A stretch of 64,000 nt of DNA from Acuticoccus sp. I52.16.1 (lineage in GTDB: Bacteria; Pseudomonadota; Alphaproteobacteria; Rhizobiales; Amorphaceae), in contig NZ_CP094828.1 of assembly GCF_022865125.1 (NCBI RefSeq), positions 4,333,219 to 4,397,218 of the forward strand. The letters are read 5' to 3'. A model generated the notes under the pieces. The model was not told the DNA's origin. It saw nothing but the letters and a program-made list of their open reading frames with translations, and made no database searches. Positions 38,583-48,098 of this stretch are shown here, piece by piece. The number at the start of each line of letters is the position of its first letter. Position 1 is the first letter of the stretch. A program made the position numbers and the translations under genes.

Positions 38583-39311
38583 ATGAGCCTGGACATCACC
38601 GGTCTGCCTCCCCAGTGCCGTCAGTGTGGGGTGCGCAACGGAGCCTTGTGCGGCGTCCTCACACCGGACGAGCTGGGGGCGCTGAACGCATCCTCCCGTC
38701 ACCGCCAATTCTTCGAGGGGCAGACGATTGTCATCGAGGGGGAGCCGGCGATCGTCGGCAATATCCTGTCGGGCGTATGCATCGAGAAGAAGTCGCTGCC
38801 GGACGGGCGCGAGCAGATCGTCTCGATCCTGTTCCCGGCCGACTTCGTGAGCGGCGACCTCGACGGGGTGTCCGACACCACCGTGCAGGCGGTGAGCGAC
38901 GTGCGGCTGTGCATGCACGATCGAGCCAATTTCCAGAAGCTGCTGGAGGAGCATCAGGGCCTCCAGATGGCCTATCTCGGCCACGCGCGGCAGGAACTCA
39001 GCAACGCGCGCGAGTGGATGCTGCTGCTGGGCCAGAAGACCGCCGAGGAGCGCGTCGCGACCTTCCTGCTGCGTCTCGCCACGCGCTACACCGAGGCGGG
39101 CTGCCGGCATTATCCCATCCAGGAGGCGCGCGACGGCATGGTGTTCGACATCCCGATCACCCGTGCGCAGATCGCCGCCCACATCGGTCTGACGATCGAG
39201 ACGGTGAGCCGCAAGCTGCGGGGGCTGTGCGATCAGGCGGCGATCGATCTGGTCGGCACACGAACGGTGAAGCTGAAGAACGTCGCGCGGCTGCGCTCCG
39301 TCGCGAACTGA
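38583..39311 (+). CDS. fnrL: Crp/Fnr-type oxygen-sensing regulator (FnrL)
   Basis: 242 residues. Cys12, Cys15 and Cys23 near the start with Cys110 in the cyclic-nucleotide-like domain reproduce the four-cysteine layout that holds the oxygen-labile [4Fe-4S] cluster of FNR. The helix-turn-helix ITRAQIAAHIGLTIETVSRKL has the E-x-x-SR recognition pattern that reads TTGAT half-sites. The cluster falls apart in air, so the protein dimerises and activates only at low oxygen. It lies 119 bp before ccoN; a matching box sits between. GGAG precedes the ATG. FixK proteins lack the N-terminal cysteines, so FnrL is the better name. Confidence 0.93.
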   Translation: MSLDITGLPPQCRQCGVRNGALCGVLTPDELGALNASSRHRQFFEGQTIVIEGEPAIVGNILSGVCIEKKSLPDGREQIVSILFPADFVSGDLDGVSDTTVQAVSDVRLCMHDRANFQKLLEEHQGLQMAYLGHARQELSNAREWMLLLGQKTAEERVATFLLRLATRYTEAGCRHYPIQEARDGMVFDIPITRAQIAAHIGLTIETVSRKLRGLCDQAAIDLVGTRTVKLKNVARLRSVAN

Positions 39312-39358
39312 CGCGCCGGGACCGCACGAGGGGACGGTCCGCGCCACGTCACCGGAAC

Positions 39359-39372
39359 TTGATCAAGGTCAA
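39359..39372 (+). promoter_or_regulatory. FNR/FixK box of ccoNOQP
   Basis: TTGAT-CAAG-GTCAA matches the TTGAT-N4-ATCAA consensus in nine of ten positions. It is centred about 65 bp before the ccoN ATG, the right distance for class II activation. Confidence 0.85.
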
Positions 39373-39430
39373 AGCCCCGACCTCCCGTCGCTCCTAGCGT
39401 GGCACGCATTCGCGTACCGCCGAGGAGCCC

Positions 39431-41053
39431 ATGGGAAACGTCGCCCTCATACCGATCTTCGGTATCATCTCACTGCTGGCCGTGGTCTTCGCGGCCCTGG
39501 CGCGTGACCAGCAGTTCGCCACCCACATGTGGGTACTGGCGGCCATTTCGGCCATCGTCGCCATCTACAACGCCAAACGGGTCGATTGGGAGGCCGACGG
39601 CCGGCTGATCCTCGGGTCGTCCGACACGACGGGCTATGTCGACGGGCCGATCAAGGCCGGCGTCGTCGCGGTGATGGTGTGGGGGACGGCCGGCTTCCTC
39701 GTCGGCGTCTACATCGCGTTGCAACTCGCCTTTCCGGACCTCAACCTCGAGCCGTGGTTCAACTTCGGGCGGATGCGCCCGCTGCACACCTCGGCGGTGA
39801 TCTTCGCGTTCGGCGGCTCGGTGCTGATCCTGACCGCGATGCACGTCGTCCAGCGCACCACCCACGCGCGTATGTTCGGCGGCGAGGCGCTCGGCTGGTT
39901 CATCTTCTGGGGCTACCAGGTGTTCATCGTCCTGGCGGCGACCGGCTACCTGATGGGCGTCACCCAGTCGAAGGAGTACGCCGAGCCGGAATGGTACGTC
40001 GACCTGTGGCTGACCATCGTGTGGGTCGCCTTCCTAGTGATGTTCGTCGGCACGCTCATCAAGCGCAAAGAGCCGCACATCTACGTCGCCAACTGGTTCT
40101 ACCTCGCCTTCATCGTGACGATCGCGATGCTGCACGTGGTGAACAACCTGGCGGTGCCGGTCTCGCTGCTGGGGTCGAAGTCCTACTCGCTGTTTTCGGG
40201 CGTGCAGGATGCGCTGACACAGTGGTGGTACGGGCACAACGCGGTCGGCTTCTTCCTGACAGCCGGCTTCCTCGCCATGATGTACTACTACATCCCCAAG
40301 CGCGCCGACCGGCCGGTCTACTCCTACCGCCTGTCGATCGTGCACTTCTGGTCGTTGATCTTCCTCTACATCTGGGCCGGCCCGCACCACCTGCATTACA
40401 CCGCGCTGCCCGACTGGGCGCAGACGCTGGGCATGACCTTTTCGATCATGCTGTGGATGCCGTCCTGGGGCGGCATGATCAACGGCGTGATGACGCTGTC
40501 GGGCGCCTGGGACAAGCTCCGCACCGACCCGGTGCTGCGCATGATGGTGATGGCCGTCGCCTTCTACGGCATGTCCACGTTCGAGGGGCCGATGCTCTCG
40601 ATCAAGTCGGTCAACTCGTTGTCGCATTATACCGACTGGACCATCGGCCACGTGCACTCCGGCGCGCTCGGCTGGAACGGCCTCATCACCTTCGGCGTCG
40701 TCTACTACCTGGCGCCGGTGCTGTGGAAGCGGACGCAGCTCTATTCGATGCGCCTCGTGAACTGGCACTTCTGGCTCGCGACGATCGGCATCGTGCTCTA
40801 CGCGGCGTCGATGTGGGTGTCGGGCATCACGCAGGGGCTGATGTGGCGCGAGTACAACCAGGAAGGATACCTCGTGTACTCCTTCGTGGAGACGGTGGCG
40901 GCGCTGCATCCGTACTACGTCATCCGCGCGGTCGGCGGCATCTTCTACCTCGTCGGCGGCATCCTCTTCGTCATCAACATCACCCAGACGATCCGCGGGA
41001 AGGTGGCCGGCGAGCCGGCCGCCGCGGGCCGTCGCCTCGCGCCCGCGGAGTAA
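39431..41053 (+). CDS. ccoN: cbb3-type cytochrome c oxidase subunit I
   Basis: 540 residues with about 12 membrane spans; the catalytic subunit that reduces O2 at a high-spin heme b3-CuB site. Heme ligand histidines lie in [37 protein letters not shown] (CuB His and the crosslinked-Tyr region), [15 protein letters not shown] (two CuB His) and [17 protein letters not shown] (heme His). The extra N-terminal span is typical of CcoN. First gene of ccoNOQP behind an FNR box; high-affinity oxidase for microaerobic growth. Inner membrane. GAGGAG precedes the ATG. Confidence 0.97.
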   Translation: MGNVALIPIFGIISLLAVVFAALARDQQFATHMWVLAAISAIVAIYNAKRVDWEADGRLILGSSDTTGYVDGPIKAGVVAVMVWGTAGFLVGVYIALQLAFPDLNLEPWFNFGRMRPLHTSAVIFAFGGSVLILTAMHVVQRTTHARMFGGEALGWFIFWGYQVFIVLAATGYLMGVTQSKEYAEPEWYVDLWLTIVWVAFLVMFVGTLIKRKEPHIYVANWFYLAFIVTIAMLHVVNNLAVPVSLLGSKSYSLFSGVQDALTQWWYGHNAVGFFLTAGFLAMMYYYIPKRADRPVYSYRLSIVHFWSLIFLYIWAGPHHLHYTALPDWAQTLGMTFSIMLWMPSWGGMINGVMTLSGAWDKLRTDPVLRMMVMAVAFYGMSTFEGPMLSIKSVNSLSHYTDWTIGHVHSGALGWNGLITFGVVYYLAPVLWKRTQLYSMRLVNWHFWLATIGIVLYAASMWVSGITQGLMWREYNQEGYLVYSFVETVAALHPYYVIRAVGGIFYLVGGILFVINITQTIRGKVAGEPAAAGRRLAPAE

Positions 41054-41057
41054 GCCA

Positions 41058-41852
41058 GTGTCCGCTTCCGACACCAACACCACGCCCCCGCCGTCGCAGG
41101 ATCCGCACGAGAGCGACAAGGCCCCGGTCTGGGACCACGGCCGGATCGAGCGTAACGTCACGCTGCTCCTGGTGCTGTCGTTCATCGTCGTCGCGATCGG
41201 CGGCATCGTCGAGATCGCGCCGCTCTTCTACGTCGACAACACGATCGAGGAGGTGGACGGGGTGCGCCCCTACACTCCGCTGGAGCTGGCGGGCCGCAAC
41301 GTCTACATCCGCGAGGGCTGCTACGTCTGCCACAGCCAGATGATCCGCCCCTTCCGCGACGAGGTGGAGCGCTACGGCCACTACAGCCTCGCCGCCGAGT
41401 CGATGTACGACCACCCGTTCCAGTGGGGCTCGAAGCGGACCGGGCCGGACCTTGCCCGCGTCGGCGGACGCTATTCGGACGCATGGCACGTGCAGCACCT
41501 CGTCGAGCCGCGCTCGGTGGTGCCCGAATCGATCATGCCGAGCTACTCGTTCCTGGCGAACGCCCGGCTCGACCCGCGCCTGATCGGCGATGATCTCGTC
41601 GCTAACCGCGCCGTCGGCGTGCCCTACTCGGACGAGATGATCGAGAGCGCCGGCGCCGACATGATGGCCCAGGCCGGCATGTCGGACGACACCGACGGGC
41701 TGCTGGAGCGCTACGGCGACGCCGTCAACGTGCGCGACTTCGACGGTGACCCGCGTCATCTCAGCGAGATGGACGCCGTCGTCGCCTACCTGCAGGTGCT
41801 GGGCACGATGGTCGACCTGTCGACGTTCGAGCCGGTGCGGGAAGGGCGATGA
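41058..41852 (+). CDS. ccoO: cbb3 oxidase subunit II, monoheme cytochrome c
   Basis: 264 residues, GTG start four bases after the ccoN stop. One N-terminal anchor (about 33-52) precedes a periplasmic domain with a single heme c site, Cys88-YV-Cys91-His92 ([15 protein letters not shown]). The axial Met lies in the segment around [43 protein letters not shown] is the usual CcoO stretch. It passes electrons from CcoP to CcoN. The stop overlaps ccoQ by four bases (ATGA). Confidence 0.96.
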   Translation: MSASDTNTTPPPSQDPHESDKAPVWDHGRIERNVTLLLVLSFIVVAIGGIVEIAPLFYVDNTIEEVDGVRPYTPLELAGRNVYIREGCYVCHSQMIRPFRDEVERYGHYSLAAESMYDHPFQWGSKRTGPDLARVGGRYSDAWHVQHLVEPRSVVPESIMPSYSFLANARLDPRLIGDDLVANRAVGVPYSDEMIESAGADMMAQAGMSDDTDGLLERYGDAVNVRDFDGDPRHLSEMDAVVAYLQVLGTMVDLSTFEPVREGR

Positions 41853-42082
41853 CCTACGACGCCTTCCGTCATTTCGCGGACACCTGGGGACTGGCGCTCC
41901 TCGTCATCGTCTTCGCGATGATGCTCGTCTTCATCTTCCGCCGCGGCTCCAGCGAGCAGTACCGCCGCGCCGCGCGGATCCCGATGGAGGCGCCGGAGAG
42001 CCCGGCCGAGAGCGACCAGAAGATCAATACCATCAAGGCGACCGGGGTGGACGCTCCGCCCGAGCGCGAGGACAGACCATGA
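41849..42082 (+). CDS. ccoQ: cbb3 oxidase subunit CcoQ
   Basis: 77 residues: one membrane span ([20 protein letters not shown]) followed by a charged cytosolic tail. Small CcoQ proteins stabilise the oxidase, particularly the link between CcoP and the core. Identification rests on the span pattern, the FxFRRGS end of the helix and its fixed place between ccoO and ccoP with four-base ATGA overlaps at both ends. The tail is longer than in many relatives. Confidence 0.9.
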   Translation: MTYDAFRHFADTWGLALLVIVFAMMLVFIFRRGSSEQYRRAARIPMEAPESPAESDQKINTIKATGVDAPPEREDRP

Positions 42083-42960
42083 AGCCGAACGGCAATCCGG
42101 TCGACGAGGTGACCGGCACGGAGACCACCGGCCACAGCTGGGACGGCATCGAAGAGCTGAACAACCCGCTGCCGCGCTGGTGGCTCTACCTCTTCTACGC
42201 GACGATCGTCTGGGCGCTGGTCTACTGGGTGCTGTACCCGTCCTGGCCGCTGCTCACGCGAGGGACCGCCGGCCTCCTCGGCTGGTCGAGCCGGGCCGAC
42301 GTCGAGGCCGAGATCACCCGCGTCTCCGCCACCCGCGCCGAGCTGGACGATCGGCTCGCCGGCCTGTCGTTCGAGGAGATCAACGCCGACCCGGCGCTGG
42401 CCGACTACGCGCAGCGCTCCGGCGCCTCGGCGTTCAAGATCGCCTGCGTGCAGTGTCACGGCTCGGACGCGCAGGGCAGCCAAAAGTTCGGCTACGCCAA
42501 CCTGTCGGACGACGACTGGCTGTGGGGCGGCACGCTGGACGACATCTACTTCACCATCACCCACGGCATCCGCAACGAGCAGGACCCCGACGCCCGCTTC
42601 TCCGAGATGCCGGCCTACGGGGCGCTGGAGATGCTGACCCGCGCCGAGATCCGCGACGTCGCCAACACGGTCCGCTCGCTGTCCGGCCTGGAGCACGACG
42701 AGGCGGCGGCCGAGCGCGGACGCGAGACCTTCGAGATCCAGTGCGCCGCCTGCCACGGGATGGAGGGCGAGGGGAGCCAGGACCTCGGTGCTCCGGCGCT
42801 CGACGACGCGATCTGGCTCTACGGCTCCGACCTCGAGCAGATCATTGCGCAGATCTCGAACCCGCGCATGGGCGTGATGCCGCCGTGGGGCCAGTTCTTC
42901 AGCGAGGCGGACCGCAAGAAGCTGGCGATCTACGTCCACAACCTCGGCGGCGGCCAGTAG
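42079..42960 (+). CDS. ccoP: cbb3 oxidase subunit III, diheme cytochrome c
   Basis: 293 residues. NPLPRWWLYLFYATIVWALV is the conserved membrane anchor start. Two periplasmic heme c domains follow with Cys123-VQ-Cys126-His127 and Cys222-AA-Cys225-His226; axial Met residues lie in SEMPAY and GVMPPWG. Takes electrons from soluble cytochrome c or bc1 and hands them to CcoO. The ATG overlaps the ccoQ stop. It closes the operon; a GC-rich stem-loop follows. Confidence 0.96.
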   Translation: MKPNGNPVDEVTGTETTGHSWDGIEELNNPLPRWWLYLFYATIVWALVYWVLYPSWPLLTRGTAGLLGWSSRADVEAEITRVSATRAELDDRLAGLSFEEINADPALADYAQRSGASAFKIACVQCHGSDAQGSQKFGYANLSDDDWLWGGTLDDIYFTITHGIRNEQDPDARFSEMPAYGALEMLTRAEIRDVANTVRSLSGLEHDEAAAERGRETFEIQCAACHGMEGEGSQDLGAPALDDAIWLYGSDLEQIIAQISNPRMGVMPPWGQFFSEADRKKLAIYVHNLGGGQ

Positions 42961-42970
42961 CGCCGCGGCG

Positions 42971-43000
42971 GGGCGGGGCATGCGGTGATCCGCCCCGCCC
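42971..43000 (+). terminator. Stem-loop between ccoNOQP and ccoGHIS
   Basis: Perfect nine-bp arms GGGCGGGGC (42971-42979) and GCCCCGCCC (42992-43000), 12-nt loop, 11 bp after the ccoP stop. No T-run follows; it may terminate or attenuate, or protect the upstream message. Confidence 0.5.
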
Positions 43001-43069
43001 TCGACCGTCCGCACGACCCGGCACGGGTTCCTCCCGCGCCGCCGGGCCGCCGGTCGGTCCGGCGTAGAA

Positions 43070-43083
43070 TTGATCCAAATCAA
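43070..43083 (+). promoter_or_regulatory. FNR/FixK box of ccoGHIS
   Basis: TTGAT-CCAA-ATCAA is a perfect match to the anaerobox consensus, centred about 67 bp before the ccoG ATG. Confidence 0.88.
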
Positions 43084-43143
43084 CGCTCGCGGCACGCTGC
43101 GGGCGTACGGCGTCGATCTCGTGAGTTTTCAGGAATTTCTGAA

Positions 43144-44817
43144 ATGTCTGTCGCTCTGATCGGATCCCGCATCGCCTCCAACGTCCGGACGCAGGTCGCC
43201 GGTGCGGCGGGCGCGGCCGGCCCGCGGAGCACCGAACGCGGCCTCTGCGGCGCCGCGTCGGCCGTCACCGCCTCCGTCGCCGACCCCGTTCCCGGCGACG
43301 CCACTCACCCGTCCGGCGTGCGGCAATATCCGGATCAGGCCGTCAACAAGGGCAAGAAGCCCAAGCTCTACAAGGGTCGCGAGCCGATCTACCCGCGCCG
43401 CGTCCACGGCCGGTTCCGCACCTTGAAATGGGTCATCATGGCCCTCTCTCTCACCATCTATTACGCCACCCCCTGGATCCGGTTCGACCGCGGCCCCTAC
43501 GCCCCGGACCAGGCAGTGCTGGTCGACCTCGCCAACCGCCGCTTCTACTTCCTCTGGATCGAGATCTGGCCGCAGGAATTCTTCTACGTCGCGGGTCTGC
43601 TGATCATGGCCGGCATCGGTCTCTTCCTGGTGACGTCCGCCGTTGGCCGGGCGTGGTGCGGCTACGCCTGCCCGCAGACGGTCTGGACCGACCTCTTCAT
43701 CTGGATCGAGCGGCTGGTGATCGGCGACCGCAACGCCCGCATCAAGCTCGACCAGTCGCCGTTCTCGGCCCGCAAGGCGCGGCTGAAGATCACCGTGCAC
43801 GCCATCTGGCTCGTGATCGCGGTGGCGACCGGCGGCGCGTGGATCTTCTACTTCGCCGACGCGCCGACCTTGCTGGGCCAGTTCGTGCGCGGTCAGGCCC
43901 CGGCAACCGCCTACGTCACGGTGGCGGTGCTGACGTTCACCACCTATACCCTCGGCGGCCTGATGCGTGAGCAGGTGTGCACCTACATGTGCCCCTGGCC
44001 GCGCATCCAGGCGGCGATGATGGACGAGAAGTCCCTCACCGTGACCTACAACGACTGGCGCGGCGAGCCCCGCTCGCGGCACGCCAAGCGCATGGAGCGC
44101 GAGGGCAAGGCCGTCGGCGACTGTATCGACTGCAACGCCTGCGTGGCGGTGTGCCCGACCGGGATCGACATCCGCGACGGCCAGCAGCTCCCCTGCATCA
44201 CCTGCGCGCTGTGCATCGACGCCTGCGACGACGTGATGACGAAGATCGGCAAGCCGCGCGGCCTGATTTCCTACACCACGCTGCAGGATTTCGCCGCCAA
44301 CACCGCCCGTGCCGCGGCGGAGGGCATGGAGGCGGCCAAGGCCAGCCAGGTGCTCCCCGGCTGGCGCGAGGTGATGCGCCCGCGCGTCTTCGTCTACTTC
44401 GTGTTGTGGAGCGCCATCGGCATCGCCATGGTGATCGCCGTCCTCGCCCGCGACCGGCTGGATCTTTCGGTTGCGCACGACCGCAACCCACGCTTCGTCC
44501 AGCTTTCGGACGGGTCGGTCCGCAACGGCTACACGGTGAAGATCATGAACATGGAGCCCGAACCGCGGGAGTTCGACTTCGGCCTCGAGGGCCTGCCGGG
44601 CGGGCTGATGTGGAGCCCCAATATCGTCGAGGAACCGGCGCGGCGCTTCGCCGTCCCCGTCGGTCCCGATCAGGTGCGCGAGTTCCGCGTCTTCGTGAAG
44701 GCCGACCCCATGGACCTGGCGGGCGACACGGTCCCCTTCACCTTCCGCACCTTCGACATCGGCGGCCGCGAGAAGACCGCGACCGAGACCGTGTTCGACA
44801 CGCCGGAGCGCGACTAG
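43144..44817 (+). CDS. ccoG: Cu(II) reductase / cbb3 assembly protein CcoG (FixG, RdxA)
   Basis: 557 residues from ATG 43144 with AGGA upstream. About 85 variable residues precede GREPIYPRRVHGRFRTLKW and several spans. Cysteine motifs are GRAWCGYACPQTVW and REQVCTYMCPWPRIQ. Two [4Fe-4S] ferredoxin motifs follow, CIDCNACVAVCPTG and CITCALCIDACD. A C-terminal Ig-like periplasmic domain carries MNMEPEPREFDFGLEG. Family members reduce Cu(II) to Cu(I) for loading onto the oxidase. First of ccoGHIS; its stop directly abuts the ccoH ATG. Confidence 0.95.
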   Translation: MSVALIGSRIASNVRTQVAGAAGAAGPRSTERGLCGAASAVTASVADPVPGDATHPSGVRQYPDQAVNKGKKPKLYKGREPIYPRRVHGRFRTLKWVIMALSLTIYYATPWIRFDRGPYAPDQAVLVDLANRRFYFLWIEIWPQEFFYVAGLLIMAGIGLFLVTSAVGRAWCGYACPQTVWTDLFIWIERLVIGDRNARIKLDQSPFSARKARLKITVHAIWLVIAVATGGAWIFYFADAPTLLGQFVRGQAPATAYVTVAVLTFTTYTLGGLMREQVCTYMCPWPRIQAAMMDEKSLTVTYNDWRGEPRSRHAKRMEREGKAVGDCIDCNACVAVCPTGIDIRDGQQLPCITCALCIDACDDVMTKIGKPRGLISYTTLQDFAANTARAAAEGMEAAKASQVLPGWREVMRPRVFVYFVLWSAIGIAMVIAVLARDRLDLSVAHDRNPRFVQLSDGSVRNGYTVKIMNMEPEPREFDFGLEGLPGGLMWSPNIVEEPARRFAVPVGPDQVREFRVFVKADPMDLAGDTVPFTFRTFDIGGREKTATETVFDTPERD

Positions 44818-45297
44818 ATGGCCATCGTCAAGCGGGAGCGAGAATTCACCGGGCTGCACATGCTCTTGATCATGGTGGCCTTCTTCGGCGTCGTGATCGC
44901 GGTCAACGTGGTGATGGCGGTGCTGGCCAACACCACGTTCACGGGGCTGACCGCGCGCAACGGCTACGTCGCCTCGATCGACTACAAGAAGGACATCGAG
45001 AACCGCGCCCGGGCCGCCGAGCTGGGCTGGACGGTCGCCGTCGTGGCCGACCGCCACCGGATCGGCGTCGACCTGACGGACGCGGCCGGCGCGCCGCTGG
45101 TCGCCGTCGTCAGCGGTACGATCGAGCCGCTGGTGAAGCACGACCCGCCGCTGCCGCTGGAGTTCGCCGCGGTTTCGGCGGGCCGCTACCGCGCCGTCTC
45201 TCCGGTGCCGCCGGGCGAGTGGGTGGTGCGCGTCGGCATCGAGCACGGCGGCGAGCGGTTGGCCTGGCATGCCCCGGTGGAGACGGTGACGCCGTGA
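44818..45297 (+). CDS. ccoH: cbb3 assembly protein CcoH (FixH)
   Basis: 159 residues. A single N-terminal span after a short basic start (EFTGLHMLLIMVAFFGVVIA, then VNVVMAVLANTTFTGL) is typical of FixH, where the span continues into TGLxxxNGYVAS. The remainder is a periplasmic beta-rich domain. CcoH binds the assembling oxidase and is needed for stable CcoN incorporation. It begins right after the ccoG stop and its own stop overlaps the ccoI GTG (GTGA). Confidence 0.93.
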   Translation: MAIVKREREFTGLHMLLIMVAFFGVVIAVNVVMAVLANTTFTGLTARNGYVASIDYKKDIENRARAAELGWTVAVVADRHRIGVDLTDAAGAPLVAVVSGTIEPLVKHDPPLPLEFAAVSAGRYRAVSPVPPGEWVVRVGIEHGGERLAWHAPVETVTP

Positions 45298-47480
45298 GCT
45301 GCTGCGCGGATCCGCGCGCCGGCTTCTCGGGCCAGTGGGGCACGCTGCCCGACGCGATCCGCGCCGCGATCACCCCGGAGGGCACCGGAGGGCGCCTCGT
45401 CCTCCATGTGCCGGACATCCACTGCGCGGCCTGCATCGCCAATATCGAAGGCGCGCTCGCCCCGTGCGGCGGCCAGGCGCGCGTCAACCTGACCCGTCGC
45501 ACCGTGACGCTGGGATGGGACGCGCCGACCTTCGACCCGGCGGTCCCGGTCGCCGTCCTGCGCGACCTCGGCTATACGCCGCAGCCGCTCGCCACCGCCA
45601 CCGAGGTCGAGGATCGCCGTGGCGCGGAGCTGATGCGCGCGGTCGCGGTCTCCGGCTTCGCGGCGATGAACGTGATGCTCCTGTCGGTCTCCGTCTGGTC
45701 GGGCGCGGACGGGACGACACGCGACCTCTTCCACTGGTTCTCGGCGCTGATCGCGCTGCCGGCACTCGCCTATGCGGCGCGGCCCTTCGTCCGCTCGGCG
45801 ATCGGCGCGCTGCGCCACGGCCGGCTCAACATGGACGTGCCGATCACGCTGGCGATCACGCTCGCCGCCGCGCATTCGCTGGCGACGACCATCGCCGGCG
45901 GCGGCGAGACGTACTTCGACGCGGCGATCACGCTCACCTTCTTCCTCCTGATCGGCCGCCTGCTCGACCATTGGACCCGTGAGCGGGCGCGCCAGTCGGT
46001 CGGCCGCCTCGCCGCCATGCGCCCGCCGTACGCCCATGTGGTGAGTGCGGCCGGCATCGCGCCTGTGGCGGTGGAGGAGATCGCCCCCGGCGCGGTGATC
46101 GAGGTCGCGGCCGGAGAGCGCGTGCCGCTCGACGCGCGCCTGATCGGCGGGGAGGCGGCCTTCGACACCTCGCTCGCCACCGGCGAGTCGCGGCCCGAGG
46201 CGGTGGCGGCGGGCGGCGAGATCATGGCCGGCGCGCTCGCCGTCTCGGGGCCGCACCGCCTCGCCGTGCTGCGACCCTCGGCCGATTCCTATGTCGCACG
46301 GCTCGCCGCGTTGCAGGCCGCGGCCGAGAGCGTCCGCTCGCGCCACGCCCGCATCGCCGACCGGGCGGCCGCCTTCTATGCGCCGATCGTGCACCTCCTG
46401 GCTCTCGCGACCTTTGTCGGATGGCTCGCCGCGGGGGCGGGGGCGGGCGCGGCGCTGACCACGGCCATCGCCGTCCTCGTCATCACGTGCCCCTGCGCGC
46501 TGGGGCTGGCGGTGCCGGCGGTTCACGTCGCCGCGTGCGAGCGGCTGTTCCGCCAGGGCCTGGCCATCAAGGACGGCGCGGCGTTGGAGCGGCTGGAGCG
46601 GATCGACGAGGTGGTGTTCGACAAGACCGGGACGCTCACCGTTCCCTCGCTCGCCGAGCCTGCAACGCTCGCCCCGGCGGACCTCGCCGCCGCCGCCGCG
46701 CTCGCACGTCATTCCACGCACCCCGTCTCGCGCGCCATCGTCGAGGCGGCGCAGGCGCGCGGGTTGCCGCGCGTGGTCGCCACCGGCGTCGTCGAGCGGC
46801 GTGGCCGCGGCATGGAAGGCGTGGTCGACGGGGTGCGTGTCTTCCTGGGCCAGGCGTCCGCCGCCGGGGTCGTCGGCGGGGAGGGGCTGTGCTTCGTGCG
46901 CGAGGGAGCGGCGCCGCAGCCGATCGCCATCGCCGAGCAGCTTCGCCCCGGCGCCGCCGCGCTCGTCGCCCGGCTCGGCGCGGGCGGCCTCCCGGTGACG
47001 ATCCTGTCCGGTGACCGGGCCGAGGCGGTCGCCCGCGTCGCCGCCGAACTGGGCGTGACCGAATGGCGCGCCGGGCTCTCTCCGTCCGACAAGGTGGCCC
47101 ATCTCGCCGCGCGCCAGCGCGCCGGGGCGAACCCGCTGATGGCCGGCGACGGCCTCAACGACGGCCCGGCCCTCGCCGCCGCGACCGCGTCCATTGCACC
47201 GGCAGGGGCCTCGGACCTGTCGCGGACGGCGGCCGACCTCGTCATGACGGGGTCGTCGCTGACGGGGGTGTGGACCGCGCTCGCCACCGCGCGCGGGGCG
47301 CACCGGATCGTGGCGCAGAACCTCGGCGTCGCGGTGGTCTACAACTGCATCGCGGTGCCGGTGGCGGTGCTGGGCCATGCCTCGCCGCTGGTCGCGGCGA
47401 TCGCGATGTCGTCGTCGTCCATCGTCGTGACACTCAATGCGCTGCGCCTGCTGCGCGGCACCGGCGAAGAGAGGGGCTGA
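45294..47480 (+). CDS. ccoI: Copper-exporting P1B-type ATPase CcoI (FixI)
   Basis: 728 residues, GTG start overlapping ccoH. N-terminal Cys3-Cys4 pair, then a metal-binding domain with Cys44-AA-Cys47 (DIHCAACIANIEGAL). Eight spans. The transport site Cys399-Pro-Cys401 lies in VITCPCALGLAVP. The phosphorylated Asp443 is in FDKTGTLTVP. HSTHPVSRAIVEA is the HP-loop, and GDGLNDGPALAAA the hinge. CcoI delivers copper across the membrane for the CuB centre of the oxidase rather than for copper resistance. A-domain TGES appears as ATGESRPEAV. Confidence 0.96.
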   Translation: MSCCADPRAGFSGQWGTLPDAIRAAITPEGTGGRLVLHVPDIHCAACIANIEGALAPCGGQARVNLTRRTVTLGWDAPTFDPAVPVAVLRDLGYTPQPLATATEVEDRRGAELMRAVAVSGFAAMNVMLLSVSVWSGADGTTRDLFHWFSALIALPALAYAARPFVRSAIGALRHGRLNMDVPITLAITLAAAHSLATTIAGGGETYFDAAITLTFFLLIGRLLDHWTRERARQSVGRLAAMRPPYAHVVSAAGIAPVAVEEIAPGAVIEVAAGERVPLDARLIGGEAAFDTSLATGESRPEAVAAGGEIMAGALAVSGPHRLAVLRPSADSYVARLAALQAAAESVRSRHARIADRAAAFYAPIVHLLALATFVGWLAAGAGAGAALTTAIAVLVITCPCALGLAVPAVHVAACERLFRQGLAIKDGAALERLERIDEVVFDKTGTLTVPSLAEPATLAPADLAAAAALARHSTHPVSRAIVEAAQARGLPRVVATGVVERRGRGMEGVVDGVRVFLGQASAAGVVGGEGLCFVREGAAPQPIAIAEQLRPGAAALVARLGAGGLPVTILSGDRAEAVARVAAELGVTEWRAGLSPSDKVAHLAARQRAGANPLMAGDGLNDGPALAAATASIAPAGASDLSRTAADLVMTGSSLTGVWTALATARGAHRIVAQNLGVAVVYNCIAVPVAVLGHASPLVAAIAMSSSSIVVTLNALRLLRGTGEERG

Positions 47481-47621
47481 ATGTCGATCCTGGTTCTGCT
47501 GATCCCCGCGGCGCTCGTCCTGGGCGGCCTCGGCCTCGCCGCCTTCATCTGGTCGGTCCGCTCGGACCAGTATTCGGACATGGAGGGCGCCGCGCGGCGC
47601 ATCCTCAACGACCCCGACTGA
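47481..47621 (+). CDS. ccoS: cbb3 maturation protein CcoS (FixS)
   Basis: 46 residues beginning directly after the ccoI stop: MSILVLLIPAALVLGGLGLA, then AFIWSVRSDQYSDMEG and AARRILND. The span followed by FxWSVRSxQYxDxxGxxxRIL is the CcoS/FixS signature. CcoS is required to insert heme and copper into CcoN. It completes the ccoGHIS unit. Confidence 0.95.
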   Translation: MSILVLLIPAALVLGGLGLAAFIWSVRSDQYSDMEGAARRILNDPD

Positions 47622-47700
47622 GCCCCGGCGCGCACCCCACGCCGACCTTTGCCCGCAACGACGCGACGCCGCCGGTTCCGCGGCCCTGACGGACGGGCGT

Positions 47701-47727
47701 TCACGGCCTTGTCAAGCAAGCGTGAAG
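47701..47727 (+). terminator. Stem-loop 80 bp after ccoS
   Basis: TTCACG-gc-CTTG-loop TCAAG-CAAG-CGTGAA forms a ten-bp stem with a two-base bulge. No T-run; a possible end or stabiliser of the ccoGHIS transcript. Confidence 0.4.
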
Positions 47728-48015
47728 GGAGTTCAGGGCCTCCTCGCAAATCCGTTCGTACATGATGAGTGCCACGGGCCGCACGCGCCGGACCGAGCAT
47801 GCGAGGATGTCATGGCCGAATTCCGACGCCATCTCGCCGTCCGTTGGCGGCGACGAGTTCGGCGGGAGGTGTCCGCACGCACCACCGTCGGCGGCGCGGT
47901 GCGGGCACGGCGACCCCATGTCGCGCAGCGGCTGGTCCGAGAGCATGCGTCAATGCCCGGACAGGACCGTTTCGCGCGATCGCGCCTGGCCCGATGCGAG
48001 AGTGTCACAGCCGGA

Positions 48016-48065
48016 ACTTTAGTGCCTGAGCCGAAACATGGTTCGGGGCAGGTTCAGCCTAAAGT
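48016..48065 (+). ncRNA. Candidate structured leader upstream of the OpgC-like gene
   Basis: Three nested inverted repeats stack into one long hairpin: ACTTTAG (48016-48022) with CTAAAGT (48059-48065), CCTG (48025-48028) with CAGG (48049-48052), and CCGAA (48031-48035) with TTCGG (48042-48046). It ends 33 bp before the start of a 12-codon upstream ORF. It may be a regulatory RNA element or a large operator. Confidence 0.4.
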
Positions 48066-48098
48066 GCTACGCAGCCGAGCCGTCAACTGGAGCCGACA

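Larger units (their letters stand above)
47622..48098. other. 477-bp region between ccoS and the OpgC-like gene
   Basis: No gene with good support. It contains a stem-loop at 47701-47727, an 81-codon minus-strand frame judged doubtful, and the structured element 48016-48065. The expected transcription start of the OpgC-like gene lies here. Confidence 0.5.

Noticed and set aside
47701-47946. 81-codon minus-strand frame with a natural-looking tail (VALIMYERICEEALNSLHA)
   Set aside because: No ribosome binding site at a sensible start and low-complexity N-terminus; could be a 43-residue protein but evidence is too thin to annotate.
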